The notes: a model not told the origin generated them from the letters alone. Shown: positions 8,662-17,804, counted from the first letter of the stretch. The stretch is 64,000 nucleotides of DNA from an uncultured Woeseiaceae bacterium (GCA_947259285.1 CAMYMR010000005.1:1-64000); one strand, 5' to 3'. Made by a program: numbers and translations.

Positions 8662-9414
8662 CTAGAGAACGTCGGCGATCAGCTTGATCTCCATCAATAC
8701 GAATATTCCGATCAGTAGCTTCTGGAAGAAGGCCTGCGAGATCTTTCCGGCAAATCTAATGCCGATTCGTGTGAAGACCAGAGTTGGAATTAGCGCTATC
8801 AGCCCGAGTATCAGTCGTTCCGGCGTGAACAGCTGCGTGCTTGTCGCGGTGACGAGCTGGGCAAAGGCGAAAATGAGAAACGCGCTTGCAATAAGGAACG
8901 CATACGCTTCCGCCGTCAGATTACGGCCGTGGAGGTACGGCGCGACAATATGCGCGGAGACGCCCGTGGCCCCCTGAATCGCGCCGGCGGTCAAACCGAC
9001 AGCGGCCGACGCCCGTCCCGTCGCCTGGAAGACGGGCCGCAGAAAGTTGCCGAATGCAAATTGCAGCAAATAGATGGTCAGCCATGCCGCCAGCGTCAAC
9101 TTCAGCCAGCGATCGTCAACGGCGGCGAGCGCAAATGTGCCAAATATGCCGCCGACGAAGCCCGCAATAAGAAAGGGCCGGTGTCCGGCGAGAAGTGTTA
9201 CGAAACGCCGATGGTTGCCGACCAGCCACAGGTTGGAGCCGAACGTCGGGATGATCATAAGCACAACGGCTTCTTCCACGGATGTATACGCCGCGATCGC
9301 CGGAACCGCGATGAGTGGTAAGCCCAGCCCGGTCATGCCCTTGATGAGGGCGCCAGTGGAAATCGCCAGGAGTGCGACAACGACGAGGCCCGTGCTCAAG
9401 GCAGTTATTTCCAC
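8662..9414 (-). CDS. TauE/SafE (TSUP) family membrane transporter
   Basis: 250 residues with about eight hydrophobic segments and the two family glycine-rich motifs: GALIKGMTGLGLPLIAVP near the start and GLTAGAIQGATGVSAHIVAP in the middle. TSUP proteins move sulfite, sulfoacetate or other organosulfur anions across the inner membrane. No sulfur-metabolism gene is adjacent, so the substrate stays open. It is convergent with the aldo/keto-reductase-like gene (16 bp between stops) and divergent from the YbjQ operon. Confidence 0.87.
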   Translation of the reverse strand: MEITALSTGLVVVALLAISTGALIKGMTGLGLPLIAVPAIAAYTSVEEAVVLMIIPTFGSNLWLVGNHRRFVTLLAGHRPFLIAGFVGGIFGTFALAAVDDRWLKLTLAAWLTIYLLQFAFGNFLRPVFQATGRASAAVGLTAGAIQGATGVSAHIVAPYLHGRNLTAEAYAFLIASAFLIFAFAQLVTATSTQLFTPERLILGLIALIPTLVFTRIGIRFAGKISQAFFQKLLIGIFVLMEIKLIADVL

Positions 9415-9536
9415 GAGACGAACTTCCTTTGTCGGTAACGAACCTGCGCCTCATCCTGAGACAATCGTTCCAGTAAGTCCGGCGGTGGTAGTATTGCCGT
9501 CAGCCAGACACAGCAAACACATCCCGAGGAGTCTTC

Positions 9537-9875
9537 ATGAATGCCGATAGTCATCACGCTATTGTGATTAGCAATACCGAGAGTATACCCGGCCGCAAGA
9601 TCGTTGAATTCTATGGCGTGGTGACGGGCAACACCGTTCGCGCGAAGCACGTCGGCCGCGACATTATGGCCGGCCTGAAGAATATTGTCGGCGGCGAACT
9701 CCGCGGTTACACAGAGCTGTTGCAGGATTCCCGCAATGAGGCCACCGAACGTATGGTCGAGCAGGCAAAGTCGATGGGCGCCAACGCGGTGGTCAACGTG
9801 CGCTTCGCCACAAGCTCTATTTCCCAGGGCGCTGCCGAACTGTTTGCCTACGGCACCGCAGTCCGCGTCTCGTAA
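9537..9875 (+). CDS. YbjQ/UPF0145 family protein, soluble copy
   Basis: 112 residues. The full length matches the YbjQ (DUF74) fold, a small pentamer-forming protein once proposed to bind heavy metals. Typical segments are GVVTGNTVRA, GLKNIVGGELRGYTELL and GANAVVNVRF. The start follows a GAGGAG ribosome site. It leads a three-gene run with a membrane-anchored second YbjQ (12 bp on) and an M48 protease. The function of the family is not established; the context suggests a role tied to membrane-protein quality control, which is inference. Confidence 0.88.
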   Translation: MNADSHHAIVISNTESIPGRKIVEFYGVVTGNTVRAKHVGRDIMAGLKNIVGGELRGYTELLQDSRNEATERMVEQAKSMGANAVVNVRFATSSISQGAAELFAYGTAVRVS

Positions 9876-9887
9876 CCAGGAAAGCCC

Positions 9888-10370
9888 ATGGAAAATCTTG
9901 GTCTGTTGTTCGACTTCGGGCTGCCGCTGCTCATTCTGATGATTGCCTATTTCATCGGTAGCGCAATCGAGAAGAGACATTTCGCCAATATTCGGAAGCG
10001 TGAGGACGACCTGCACGGATTCCCGGTGGTGTCGTTCGACACGATGCCGGACGACTGGAAGGTGTCGTCCTCGAACCTGGTCACCGGCAGCATCGTCATC
10101 TCCCTGGATTACTTCAAACGCGTGATCGCCGGGCTACGCGGACTGATCGGTGGGCGCATCAAAACGTATGAACCACTGCTGGAGCGGGCACGGCGCGAAG
10201 CGCTGCTTCGCATGACAGAGTCGGCGCGCGAGCAGGGCTACGACGCGATCTTTAACGTTCGCCTCGAGACGTCGCGGCTGGCCAACGCGACTCGGGATGG
10301 TAAAGGGACCGCTGGCGTTGAGATGCTGGCTTTCGGGACGGCCGTGAAATTTGCGAGCCGCTTCGGATAA
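9888..10370 (+). CDS. YbjQ-family protein with N-terminal membrane anchor
   Basis: 160 residues. Residues 6-25 form one transmembrane helix (LLFDFGLPLLILMIAYFIG). A charged linker follows, then a YbjQ-like domain from about residue 45 (NLVTGSIVIS, RVIAGLRGLIGGRIKTYEPLL, GYDAIFNVRLETS). It is a diverged paralogue of the upstream gene, probably membrane-tethered with the domain in the cytoplasm. It ends 7 bp before the M48 protease start, so cotranscription is very likely. Confidence 0.86.
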   Translation: MENLGLLFDFGLPLLILMIAYFIGSAIEKRHFANIRKREDDLHGFPVVSFDTMPDDWKVSSSNLVTGSIVISLDYFKRVIAGLRGLIGGRIKTYEPLLERARREALLRMTESAREQGYDAIFNVRLETSRLANATRDGKGTAGVEMLAFGTAVKFASRFG

Positions 10371-10377
10371 ACGCTCA

Positions 10378-11187
10378 GTGAAGTTCATCCCGAAAAAACC
10401 GCGGGAAGGCATCAATGTCAGCGATGTTCATCCGCTGGTCGAGGCTGGTACGCTCGTCGTCGGCCTCACGGCGATATTCGCCATCATCGCTCTCGCCTTG
10501 ATATTCATCATCGAAATCGCTCTCTATTTCGTGCCGGCGGAGGCCGAGGCGAAGCTTTTTTCAGGCTGGCTGCCCGAGGACCTGGTGACCGTTTCCCCCG
10601 CCGACGAACGCCTGTACCAGACGCAGTTACTCGTTGATCGACTCGCGAGCCACTGGGCCGAGGCACCCTATGAATTTCGTGTAGAGATTGACGACTCGGA
10701 CTTGTCCAACGCCATGGCATTGCCTGGCGGTCTGATCATTGTTACGCAAGGCCTGCTCGATCAGGTTGAGTCCGAAAACGAACTTGCATTTGTACTCGGC
10801 CATGAACTCGGCCACTTCCGCAATCGTGATCACCTGCGGGCACTTGGCCGCGGCATCATGATTTCCCTGTTCTTCGCGGTGCTCACGGGCAATGACGTGG
10901 CTGGCCTGGGCATCAAGACCGCAGACATCACGCTCCGTGGCTTCAGTCGAGAACAGGAATCGAGGGCCGACGAATTTGGCCTGGCCGTCGTGTATGCCGA
11001 ATACGGCCACGTCAACCAGGCGTCCCGGCTGTTCGAACGCTGGCAGGCGACGAACGGGGATGCTTCTCGATTCGTAAGCTACCTGTCGACGCATCCGGAG
11101 GCGGGTGACCGCGTCGCGAACCTGCGTGCCATCGCTTTGCGAGATGGATGGGAAACCGAGGGCGAGATAACCGGCCTCAGCTGGTGA
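10378..11187 (+). CDS. M48 family zinc metalloprotease
   Basis: 269 residues from the GTG at 10378, 7 bp after the preceding stop; a TTG at 10351 inside the previous gene is a less likely start. One membrane helix near residues 22-50 anchors the protein. The zinc site HELGH is at about 142-146 and the third ligand lies in the REQESRADEFG helix, so the protease should be active. LPGGLIIVTQGLLD before the site is the usual M48 strand. Relatives (HtpX, BepA, LoiP) degrade damaged membrane or outer-membrane proteins. The two YbjQ genes directly upstream suggest a joint envelope function. Confidence 0.9.
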   Translation: MKFIPKKPREGINVSDVHPLVEAGTLVVGLTAIFAIIALALIFIIEIALYFVPAEAEAKLFSGWLPEDLVTVSPADERLYQTQLLVDRLASHWAEAPYEFRVEIDDSDLSNAMALPGGLIIVTQGLLDQVESENELAFVLGHELGHFRNRDHLRALGRGIMISLFFAVLTGNDVAGLGIKTADITLRGFSREQESRADEFGLAVVYAEYGHVNQASRLFERWQATNGDASRFVSYLSTHPEAGDRVANLRAIALRDGWETEGEITGLSW

Positions 11188-11219
11188 ACTGCCGGACGGC
11201 ACTCCGCACCACGCCGCAG

Positions 11220-11251
11220 TGAAAAGAACCCGCCACCGAGGGGTGGCGGGT
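11220..11251 (-). terminator. Intergenic terminator hairpin between convergent genes
   Basis: A perfect 10-bp stem, ACCCGCCACC (11228-11237) with GGTGGCGGGT (11242-11251), has a 4-nt loop. On the minus strand it is followed by TTCTTTTC, giving a fair intrinsic terminator for the lipoprotein gene. It lies between convergent stops, so it may also stop the M48 transcript, though the plus side lacks a T-run. Confidence 0.7.
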
Positions 11252-11299
11252 CTGAGCCAATCGATAAGACTTGCGGGGGAATCAGGGCCTTATCGTTTA

Positions 11300-13222
11300 C
11301 TACGGCTCGAGCAGGTGTACGCCCAGCTTGTAAGCTGCGAACTCGTTGGCCCCGGCATCGTATTTGCCGTGAGCGTGCATCGAGCGGGCCGCGTTAGCGG
11401 CGAGGAGGCTCGCGCTGAGGTCGTTAGCAAAGTCTGCGAAGTTTGAATACATTCGCAAACTGTCCGCCGACTTGATGTAGAACGCCAGCCGGTCCGTCTC
11501 ACGTGGCACGATCCTCGTATCGGAATCGAGCATCGTCAGATCGATCAGGACCGGTCCCTGCTTGATGTAGTGCCGGTCACCGATGTCCATATTGTCGTTG
11601 TCGAGAACCAGGTACTCCGAGGTGATCTCGTTGAACGGCACGGCGGTCCCTGTCGCGCCCCAGCCAACGCCGAGCGCGCTGCGAACGTCCGTATAGTCGA
11701 TAACGGTCCGGCCCGTAAAGTCGGGCGGAGCCCATCCAAAGGCAGTCGGGAATCCGCGAGCGACGATCGGCTTGCCGGCCGCAAAGTCCGCGAGCGTCAG
11801 GTTGCCGGTTTCAACTGTGTAATTCTCAGGATCGGCATCCTGATCCGGCGTCTGGCCGGTGCCGCTGAAGTCGAATATTTGAGCACGACGACGGTCAATG
11901 GCGTGCAGCGTAATGTCCGTCTCACCTGGTACCACGGTATTCACCACGCCGGACAGACGCGTAATGTGCATCCGCACAGAGCCCTGTGTCGCATCGAAGA
12001 GGATCTGCGGGGCCAGTGCATCCGCTGTCGGCGTCGGCTGGTTGCCGCGAATGGTGACACGTTGGCCGATCGAGATAGCCTGAATAGTCAGGTCGGACGT
12101 TCGGTCGCCATCTTTGAACACTTTCGTGTCATCGCCCACTTCTACAACCACGTCATCATGGAAGTGCACGCGGCGGTCCGAGGGGACGATTGTTGCGCCA
12201 CGGATGGTAAGGAAATTTCCTTCCCGTTTGATGACGTTTCCGATCACTGCATCCCTGTCGATTCCAGGCACGCTGGTACCGGCGAGTACAATGTTTGCGG
12301 TGAAGGTGCGGTCGTCTACCGTCAATGTGCCTTGCGCTACCGTTGGCGTGCCGGGACCGGCCGCTGCGAGTGCGTCCAGACCCGCGGCGCCGACAAACAT
12401 AGCTTCATCGACCTCGAATTCCGTCTCATCAGTGACGTAGACTTTGACGCGGCCGAATTCGCCGTCGCGGTCATGGAAAGGCCTGATTGCGACGGTGTAC
12501 GCCATCTCGTCCGAGGCGACTGAAACCAGCGGACCGCGAACACGAATATCCTTCTCGTCAACGGGAGCGACCTCGGCAAGGATGAACTGCTCGGATACGG
12601 CTTCCGCCGGCACCGCCGAGATGTCAACGGTGTGCGAGGCGTCCAGGTCGAAATCAAGCTGCAGGAATGCCGGTCGACCCCTGGTAACGATGAGCCGATC
12701 ACGGTTCGATAACTCGATCTTGAGTTCGGTTTGCGTCACCGTCTCGCCGCGCAGATTCTTTACGACAGCGGCAGTCGACTCACCGTTCGCCTCGACGAAG
12801 ACCTCGGCATCGCCGTAGTCGAGGCTGATCGTCCCGGAAACATAGGTAGCCGGCGGAATTGTAGCGACCGTGACGAGCTCCGTCAGATCGACGTAATCAC
12901 TGAAGTTGACGCGCGTACGGCGCGGTAAGGTCTCAACGACGCGACCGTTGGCCGTTTCCAGTCTGAGCGACAAAACGTCGACGGTATAGTTTAGAAAATC
13001 GCCGTCGGCGTCGGTCAATGCAACCATCACCGTGCCGCATTCATCGAATGTGCCTGCGTCGCCCGGATCGCAGACGGCGGTAGCGCTGTTGTCCGGTATT
13101 GCTGCGGTTCCGGCGCCGCCGCCGCACGCGGCCAGGATTACGGCTGAAAGCAGCACGGTTATCCAGCTGCTTACTTTCCTTGTGCCTGCGTTGGTACGCA
13201 GGTCCCAATACAAATTATTCAT
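11300..13222 (-). CDS. Large lipoprotein with DUF4382-like and DUF5666-like regions
   Basis: 640 residues. The N-terminus carries a lipobox (VILAAC, Cys33) followed by a glycine-rich linker, so it should be lipidated in the envelope. Residues about 62-210 (GTVMVALTDADGDFLNY, IPPATYVSGTISLDYGDAEV) resemble DUF4382. The remainder is a string of beta-rich segments with DUF5666-like GTLTVDDRTFTA and GNFLTIRGATI patterns. A strong AAGGAG site precedes the ATG. No catalytic motif is visible; a surface structural or binding protein is the likeliest reading. It is divergent from the GAF-PAS-GGDEF-EAL gene. Confidence 0.75.
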   Translation of the reverse strand: MNNLYWDLRTNAGTRKVSSWITVLLSAVILAACGGGAGTAAIPDNSATAVCDPGDAGTFDECGTVMVALTDADGDFLNYTVDVLSLRLETANGRVVETLPRRTRVNFSDYVDLTELVTVATIPPATYVSGTISLDYGDAEVFVEANGESTAAVVKNLRGETVTQTELKIELSNRDRLIVTRGRPAFLQLDFDLDASHTVDISAVPAEAVSEQFILAEVAPVDEKDIRVRGPLVSVASDEMAYTVAIRPFHDRDGEFGRVKVYVTDETEFEVDEAMFVGAAGLDALAAAGPGTPTVAQGTLTVDDRTFTANIVLAGTSVPGIDRDAVIGNVIKREGNFLTIRGATIVPSDRRVHFHDDVVVEVGDDTKVFKDGDRTSDLTIQAISIGQRVTIRGNQPTPTADALAPQILFDATQGSVRMHITRLSGVVNTVVPGETDITLHAIDRRRAQIFDFSGTGQTPDQDADPENYTVETGNLTLADFAAGKPIVARGFPTAFGWAPPDFTGRTVIDYTDVRSALGVGWGATGTAVPFNEITSEYLVLDNDNMDIGDRHYIKQGPVLIDLTMLDSDTRIVPRETDRLAFYIKSADSLRMYSNFADFANDLSASLLAANAARSMHAHGKYDAGANEFAAYKLGVHLLEP

Positions 13223-13400
13223 GGGGATCTCCTTATTGCCCTTGCTTCAATGTTCAGGGTTCTAACGAGACACGTTCGGTTCGGTTGACGTCGCTACCAC
13301 CGGCCGGCTTATGTAAAACTCGTCTTAAAGCCGATAAAGCGCAAAATTACAGCGACTTAGCTTGTATTCCTTCAGTATCGTGTCAAAATGTTGCCCCGTA

Positions 13401-16058
13401 ATGACGAATCCGCCCGATATCGCGAGAATGCCGGCCGGCCGACACCGCAAACCGCGGGCCGGAGAGCGAACGCGCGGCGCGGTAGACGCCTTGCAGACCA
13501 AAATTGCAGTGGGCGTGCAAATCCTCGATCCGGAGCGCTACCTCGAACGGCTGCAGGCGATGGTCGACGAGCTGCCCGAGGCAACCGGGACCGACGCGGC
13601 GTTCATCGCATTGATAGATGATGACGGATCGACCATCGAGACGGTCCTCGCTTCATGCAATGGCTTTGCGCAATGCAGCCCGCGCGTGCTCGCCGGCGAA
13701 CGGCTTGATGACTGGCCCTGGCTTCGCGGGCGGCTCGGAAACCTGCGCGTCGTCGAGGTTGCCGATACGCTCAGCGGCCCGAGGGTCGCCAGAGATGAAC
13801 TGGAGCGTCTCAACGAGTTGCACATTGGTGCGGCGCTCGTCATCGGCTTTTCGGTACACGAAGAGATCAGCGGGTTTCTTGGCATTGTGAACGAGCGCCC
13901 GGTCGACGGCTGGGATGCGAATCTTCATCTGTTGATGAAACTGTTTGGCTCGTCACTTGCGACAGGCCTCGAACGCGTCCGCGACAAAGAACTCCTGGCC
14001 GAGCTGCAGGAACGCAATACGCTGGTTGCGCTGACGGCGAATGATGGCATATGGGATTTTGACGGTGAATCCAAGCAGATAAACTTGTCGCGGCGCTGGA
14101 GGACGATGCTCGGCTATGACGCGGAAGACGAGGACGTGAAGCTGGACTGGTACCGCCTGGTCCATCCAGACGATATGGCGCGCGTGCAGACCCGGATGCG
14201 CGAGCACCTGGAAGACAAGACGCCGTTTTTCGAATCCGTGCATCGCATGAAGCACCGGAGCGGCGACTGGCGCTGGATGAAGAGTCGTGCCAAGGCCGTG
14301 GTAGACAAGAATGGTCGCCTGCTGCGTTTGCTCGGCGTCGAAGTCGACATCACGGAGCGTAAACTCTACGAGGACGCGTTGTTCCGCGAAAAAGAGAGCG
14401 CGCAAATAACCCTGCAGTCCATTGGCGACGGTGTCATTACGACAGACGCCGACAGTAACGTCGAGTACATCAATCCCGTGGCTGAAGAACTGACCGGGTG
14501 GAAAGTCGATGACGCGAGCGGCCGTCCTGTTGACGAAATCTTTCGCGGCTTTCATGAAGAAACCTGCGAACCGCTCGAGAACCCACTGGCGGTTTCTATT
14601 CGTCGCGACCGGGCGATCAAGTCGGTGCGCCCGACGCTGTTGATCCGCCGTGACGGTAATGAGCTTTACATTGAAAGCACGGCATCGCCCATCCGCGACG
14701 GCAAGGGAAATGTTACCGGTGGTGTCCTGGTATTTCACGATGTCAGCGAGTCGCGCGATCTGAATCGCCGCCTGAGCTACCACGCAAGCCACGATATCCT
14801 GACCGGCCTCGTCAACCGACGGGAGTTCGAGAATCGCGTGGAGCGTGCGCTGAAGAGCGCCAAAGCCCGCGAGACGTCTTATGCACTGCTTTACCTCGAC
14901 CTTGACCAATTCAAGATCGTCAATGACTCCTGTGGACACAGCGCCGGCGATGCGCTTCTTGGACAGCTCGGTGCGTTGCTAAAGTCGAAGATCCGTTGGC
15001 GCGACACATTGGCGCGACTCGGCGGAGATGAGTTCGGTGTGCTGCTCGAGAGTTGCAGCCTCGAGGAAGCCATGAACACGGCCGAAACGCTGCGCATGGC
15101 GATCGCGGAGTACAAGTTCGTTTGGGAAGAGCGCAACTTCCGGCTCGGCGTCAGTATCGGTGTTGTCCCTATTACAGCCGACAACGAGGATGTGGCGGCG
15201 CTGTTGACGGCAGCAGACAGCGCATGTTCGGCCGCAAAGGAAGCCGGCCGAAATCGCATCCACAGCTTCCAGGAAAATGATATCGATTTGATGCGCAGGC
15301 GTCGCGAGATGCAGTGGGCGGCCCGAATCAACAACGCGCTGGAGGATAATCGATTCGAGCTGTTTCGTCAGACTATCCAGCCGCTGCAGGCCGACGAGGA
15401 CGGCGCGCATTATGAAATTCTGCTGCGCATGCGCGACGAGAACGGCGGAATTATATCGCCAGGCCTGTTTATCGAGGCAGCCGAACGCTACGGCATTACG
15501 CCGAGCATCGACCGGTGGGTGATCCGCAGCGCGTTTCGCTGGTTGGTGTCGGAGGCCGACGAGCGTGAGCGTCTTTCGTTGTGCTCGATCAACCTGTCGG
15601 GACAGAGCCTGGGCGATGAGAAATTCTTGCCGTTCGTGGTTGATCAATTCCAGATGAGCGGTATCGACGCCACCAGAATTTGTTTCGAAATCACTGAAAC
15701 CGCCGCAATCGCGAGCTATTCGCAGGCGAATCGCTTCATCAATGCGCTCAAGGAACTCGGCTGCATGTTTGCATTGGATGATTTCGGCACCGGGCTGTCT
15801 TCATTCGGCTACCTCAAGCACTTCCCGGTGGATTTTCTCAAGATCGATGGCAGCTTTGTCAAAGAAATTCTGCATGATCCGATCGACCGTGAAATGGTGC
15901 GTTCGATTAACGAGATTGGTCACCTTACGGGCAAGCGAACCATCGCCGAGTTCGCCGAAAACGAGGAGATCATTACGATGCTTCGCGGGATGGGCGTGGA
16001 TTACGCGCAGGGATACGGAGTCTCTGAGCCCAAGCGCGTTACCCGCGCCGTCGCCTAG
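13401..16058 (+). CDS. GAF-PAS-PAS-GGDEF-EAL cyclic di-GMP protein
   Basis: 885 residues from the ATG at 13401; the frame also holds GTG at 13380 and TTG at 13362, so an earlier start is possible. The order is GAF (about 30-185), PAS/PAC (195-330), a second PAS (335-450), GGDEF (460-615) and EAL (625-880). ARLGGDEF is intact and is preceded at the right distance by the inhibitory-site motif RWRD, so diguanylate cyclase activity with product inhibition is likely. The EAL signature reads EIL (HYEILLRM), with the Glu kept; DDFGTG and KIDGSF are intact but AEGVE is AEFAE. This is the EVL/EIL subclass. No membrane segment is visible, so it is a cytosolic sensor. Confidence 0.92.
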   Translation: MTNPPDIARMPAGRHRKPRAGERTRGAVDALQTKIAVGVQILDPERYLERLQAMVDELPEATGTDAAFIALIDDDGSTIETVLASCNGFAQCSPRVLAGERLDDWPWLRGRLGNLRVVEVADTLSGPRVARDELERLNELHIGAALVIGFSVHEEISGFLGIVNERPVDGWDANLHLLMKLFGSSLATGLERVRDKELLAELQERNTLVALTANDGIWDFDGESKQINLSRRWRTMLGYDAEDEDVKLDWYRLVHPDDMARVQTRMREHLEDKTPFFESVHRMKHRSGDWRWMKSRAKAVVDKNGRLLRLLGVEVDITERKLYEDALFREKESAQITLQSIGDGVITTDADSNVEYINPVAEELTGWKVDDASGRPVDEIFRGFHEETCEPLENPLAVSIRRDRAIKSVRPTLLIRRDGNELYIESTASPIRDGKGNVTGGVLVFHDVSESRDLNRRLSYHASHDILTGLVNRREFENRVERALKSAKARETSYALLYLDLDQFKIVNDSCGHSAGDALLGQLGALLKSKIRWRDTLARLGGDEFGVLLESCSLEEAMNTAETLRMAIAEYKFVWEERNFRLGVSIGVVPITADNEDVAALLTAADSACSAAKEAGRNRIHSFQENDIDLMRRRREMQWAARINNALEDNRFELFRQTIQPLQADEDGAHYEILLRMRDENGGIISPGLFIEAAERYGITPSIDRWVIRSAFRWLVSEADERERLSLCSINLSGQSLGDEKFLPFVVDQFQMSGIDATRICFEITETAAIASYSQANRFINALKELGCMFALDDFGTGLSSFGYLKHFPVDFLKIDGSFVKEILHDPIDREMVRSINEIGHLTGKRTIAEFAENEEIITMLRGMGVDYAQGYGVSEPKRVTRAVA

Positions 16059-16073
16059 CTGATCGGACCTCTG

Positions 16074-16931
16074 CTAATCAATCCTGAATAGCATCGAGAG
16101 GTCAATGGCGCGGACGTTTTTTGTCAACGCCCCGACGGAAATGTAGTCGACACCGGTATCGGCAATCGCCCGCACCGAATCGTCTGTGACGTTTCCGGAT
16201 GCTTCCAGCTCCGCGCCGACATAGCCGTAGCTTCGGTTCGTTTCTACCGCTTGCCTGATTTGATCCAGCGAAAAGTTATCCAGCAGTATGCGCGTCGCGC
16301 CGGCATCGAGGGCTTCCAGCAGTTCATCATGGCTCTCAACCTCAACTTCGATCAGGACATCCGGGTGCTGGTCCTGAGCGCTCTTCAGCGCGGCGGTAAT
16401 GCTACCAGCGCTCTTTATGTGGTTTTCCTTGATGAGAACGGCGTCGAAAAGGCCAACCCGATGGTTGTGCCCGCCGCCACAGGCAACGGCATACTTTTGA
16501 GCCAGGCGAAGACCCGGCAGCGTCTTGCGTGTGTCAAGAATCCGCGTACCGGTCCCTTCGACGGCTGAGACGTAGTTCGAAGTGACCGTTGCCGTTGAAG
16601 ACAGGGTTTGCAGGAAATTGAGTGCGACACGCTCGCCCGTAAGCAACGCGCGTGCCGGGCCAATCAACTTGCAGATAACGTCGTCGGCTTCGGCGCTTTC
16701 GCCATCGCCGATGTACCAGTCGATAATTACCCGTTCGTCGAGTTGAAAGAACACCTCGTCAACCCATGGCTGGCCCGCGAGGGTCAGCGGCTCGCGCGCG
16801 ATAATGGTTGCGCCAACCATAGCGTCGGCATCGACAAGCGATGCCGTCAGGTCGCCGTCGCCGACGTCTTCGAGTAGGGCGCCTGAGACGGTTGGGCCAA
16901 TAGAATGCTTGCAAGCGTCAGACAAAATCAC
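16074..16931 (-). CDS. nadC: Nicotinate-nucleotide pyrophosphorylase (carboxylating)
   Basis: 285 residues from a GTG at 16931. It makes nicotinate mononucleotide from quinolinate and PRPP in de novo NAD synthesis. Typical blocks are ALLTGERVALNFLQTLS, TRILDTRKTLPGLR, GGGHNHRVGL, LIKENHI, EVEVES and LLDNFS near the C-terminus. An ATG at 16961 would extend the frame by ten residues, but those codons lie in the terminator hairpin of the upstream gene, and family homology begins after this point. The gene is convergent with the GGDEF-EAL gene (15 bp between stops). No nadA or nadB is in the window. Confidence 0.93.
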   Translation of the reverse strand: MILSDACKHSIGPTVSGALLEDVGDGDLTASLVDADAMVGATIIAREPLTLAGQPWVDEVFFQLDERVIIDWYIGDGESAEADDVICKLIGPARALLTGERVALNFLQTLSSTATVTSNYVSAVEGTGTRILDTRKTLPGLRLAQKYAVACGGGHNHRVGLFDAVLIKENHIKSAGSITAALKSAQDQHPDVLIEVEVESHDELLEALDAGATRILLDNFSLDQIRQAVETNRSYGYVGAELEASGNVTDDSVRAIADTGVDYISVGALTKNVRAIDLSMLFRID

Positions 16932-16949
16932 GGGATTCTCACAATGAAA

Positions 16950-16975
16950 GAAGCCCGGCATAGGAGCCGGGCTTC
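16950..16975 (-). terminator. Hairpin between the PuuD-like gene and nadC
   Basis: The stem GAAGCCCGGC (16950-16959) pairs with GCCGGGCTTC (16966-16975) around a 6-nt loop. On the minus strand it is followed by TTTCATTG. It lies 22 bp past the stop of the PuuD-like gene and just before nadC, so it may end or attenuate transcription into nadC. Confidence 0.6.
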
Positions 16976-16997
16976 AGGCAATTCGAGGAAGCCGTCT

Positions 16998-17612
16998 TTA
17001 CATGATCCAGCCATGGTGCGAGCCGACCATGCTCATAATCATGGGAATTGACATCAGGGTATTGGATCGAGACGCAAGGAAAGCAACGTTCTTTGCCTTG
17101 GCGACCTGGTCGGCCGTCGCCTCGACCATGCCAAGTACTTTCTTCTGGTTCGGCCAGATGAGAACCCAGACGTTGAACAACATGATAGTGCCGAGCCAGG
17201 CGCCGATCCCGATGGTCGCAGCGTAAGGGTTCGGCGTGTCACTCATCAAGCCGAGCGTAAACGCGTGGTGCAGCATGCCGATCAGGTAGAGATAAACCGC
17301 ACCGGTGAGCCAGGTCACCAGTGCTCCCCAGCGGAACCACCACAGCGCTCGCGGCGCAACGTATTTCGTAATGCCGGCGCCGCCCGGGCCACCGTCGTCG
17401 CCCGCGGCTTCGCCGAGGGCCGGCACCTGCACGAAATTGAAATAGTAGAGCAGGCCGATCCAGGTGATGCCGGCCAATACGTGCAGCCAGATAACCACGG
17501 ACTGTGCCTGTGAGGCACCGACGATGTGTTCGCCGGGCAGGAAAAAGACGATGAGTGCTGCGAGGACGATGCCAGCGATAATCGTGCCGCCAATGCTCTT
17601 CAAAGGGTTCAT
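16998..17612 (-). CDS. PuuD-like (DUF989) integral membrane protein
   Basis: 204 residues with about five membrane helices. WLHVLAGITWIGLLYYFNFVQ near residue 43, ALWWFRWGALVTWLTG and WPNQKKVLG resemble the membrane part of PuuD, described as a membrane urate oxidase. Full PuuD carries a C-terminal cytochrome c domain; here the protein stops after the membrane part and no CxxCH is present. No purine-degradation genes are adjacent. The urate link is therefore weak and a general heme or quinone-linked membrane protein is possible. Confidence 0.6.
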   Translation of the reverse strand: MNPLKSIGGTIIAGIVLAALIVFFLPGEHIVGASQAQSVVIWLHVLAGITWIGLLYYFNFVQVPALGEAAGDDGGPGGAGITKYVAPRALWWFRWGALVTWLTGAVYLYLIGMLHHAFTLGLMSDTPNPYAATIGIGAWLGTIMLFNVWVLIWPNQKKVLGMVEATADQVAKAKNVAFLASRSNTLMSIPMIMSMVGSHHGWIM

Positions 17613-17804
17613 TGTTCGCTACTCCAGGGTTCTTTTCGAATATTGTTTTATTTTAGGTTCTTCTTCGGCGATCATTGCCTTCGGTCGCTGCCGCTATTAT
17701 AGAGACTGCAGTTTTTAAAAGAGAACTAATTACGCGGTTCTGGCGAACTATATTCTTAATTAAGAACATGAAGTAATATTTATATCTAACTGATTTATAA
17801 TGAG

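Noticed and set aside
11570-12523. 317-codon open frame on the plus strand
   Set aside because: It is antisense to the lipoprotein gene, whose lipobox and domain homology are clear; the translation has no recognisable motif.
13953-14939. 328-codon minus-strand frame
   Set aside because: Antisense to the GAF-PAS-GGDEF-EAL gene.
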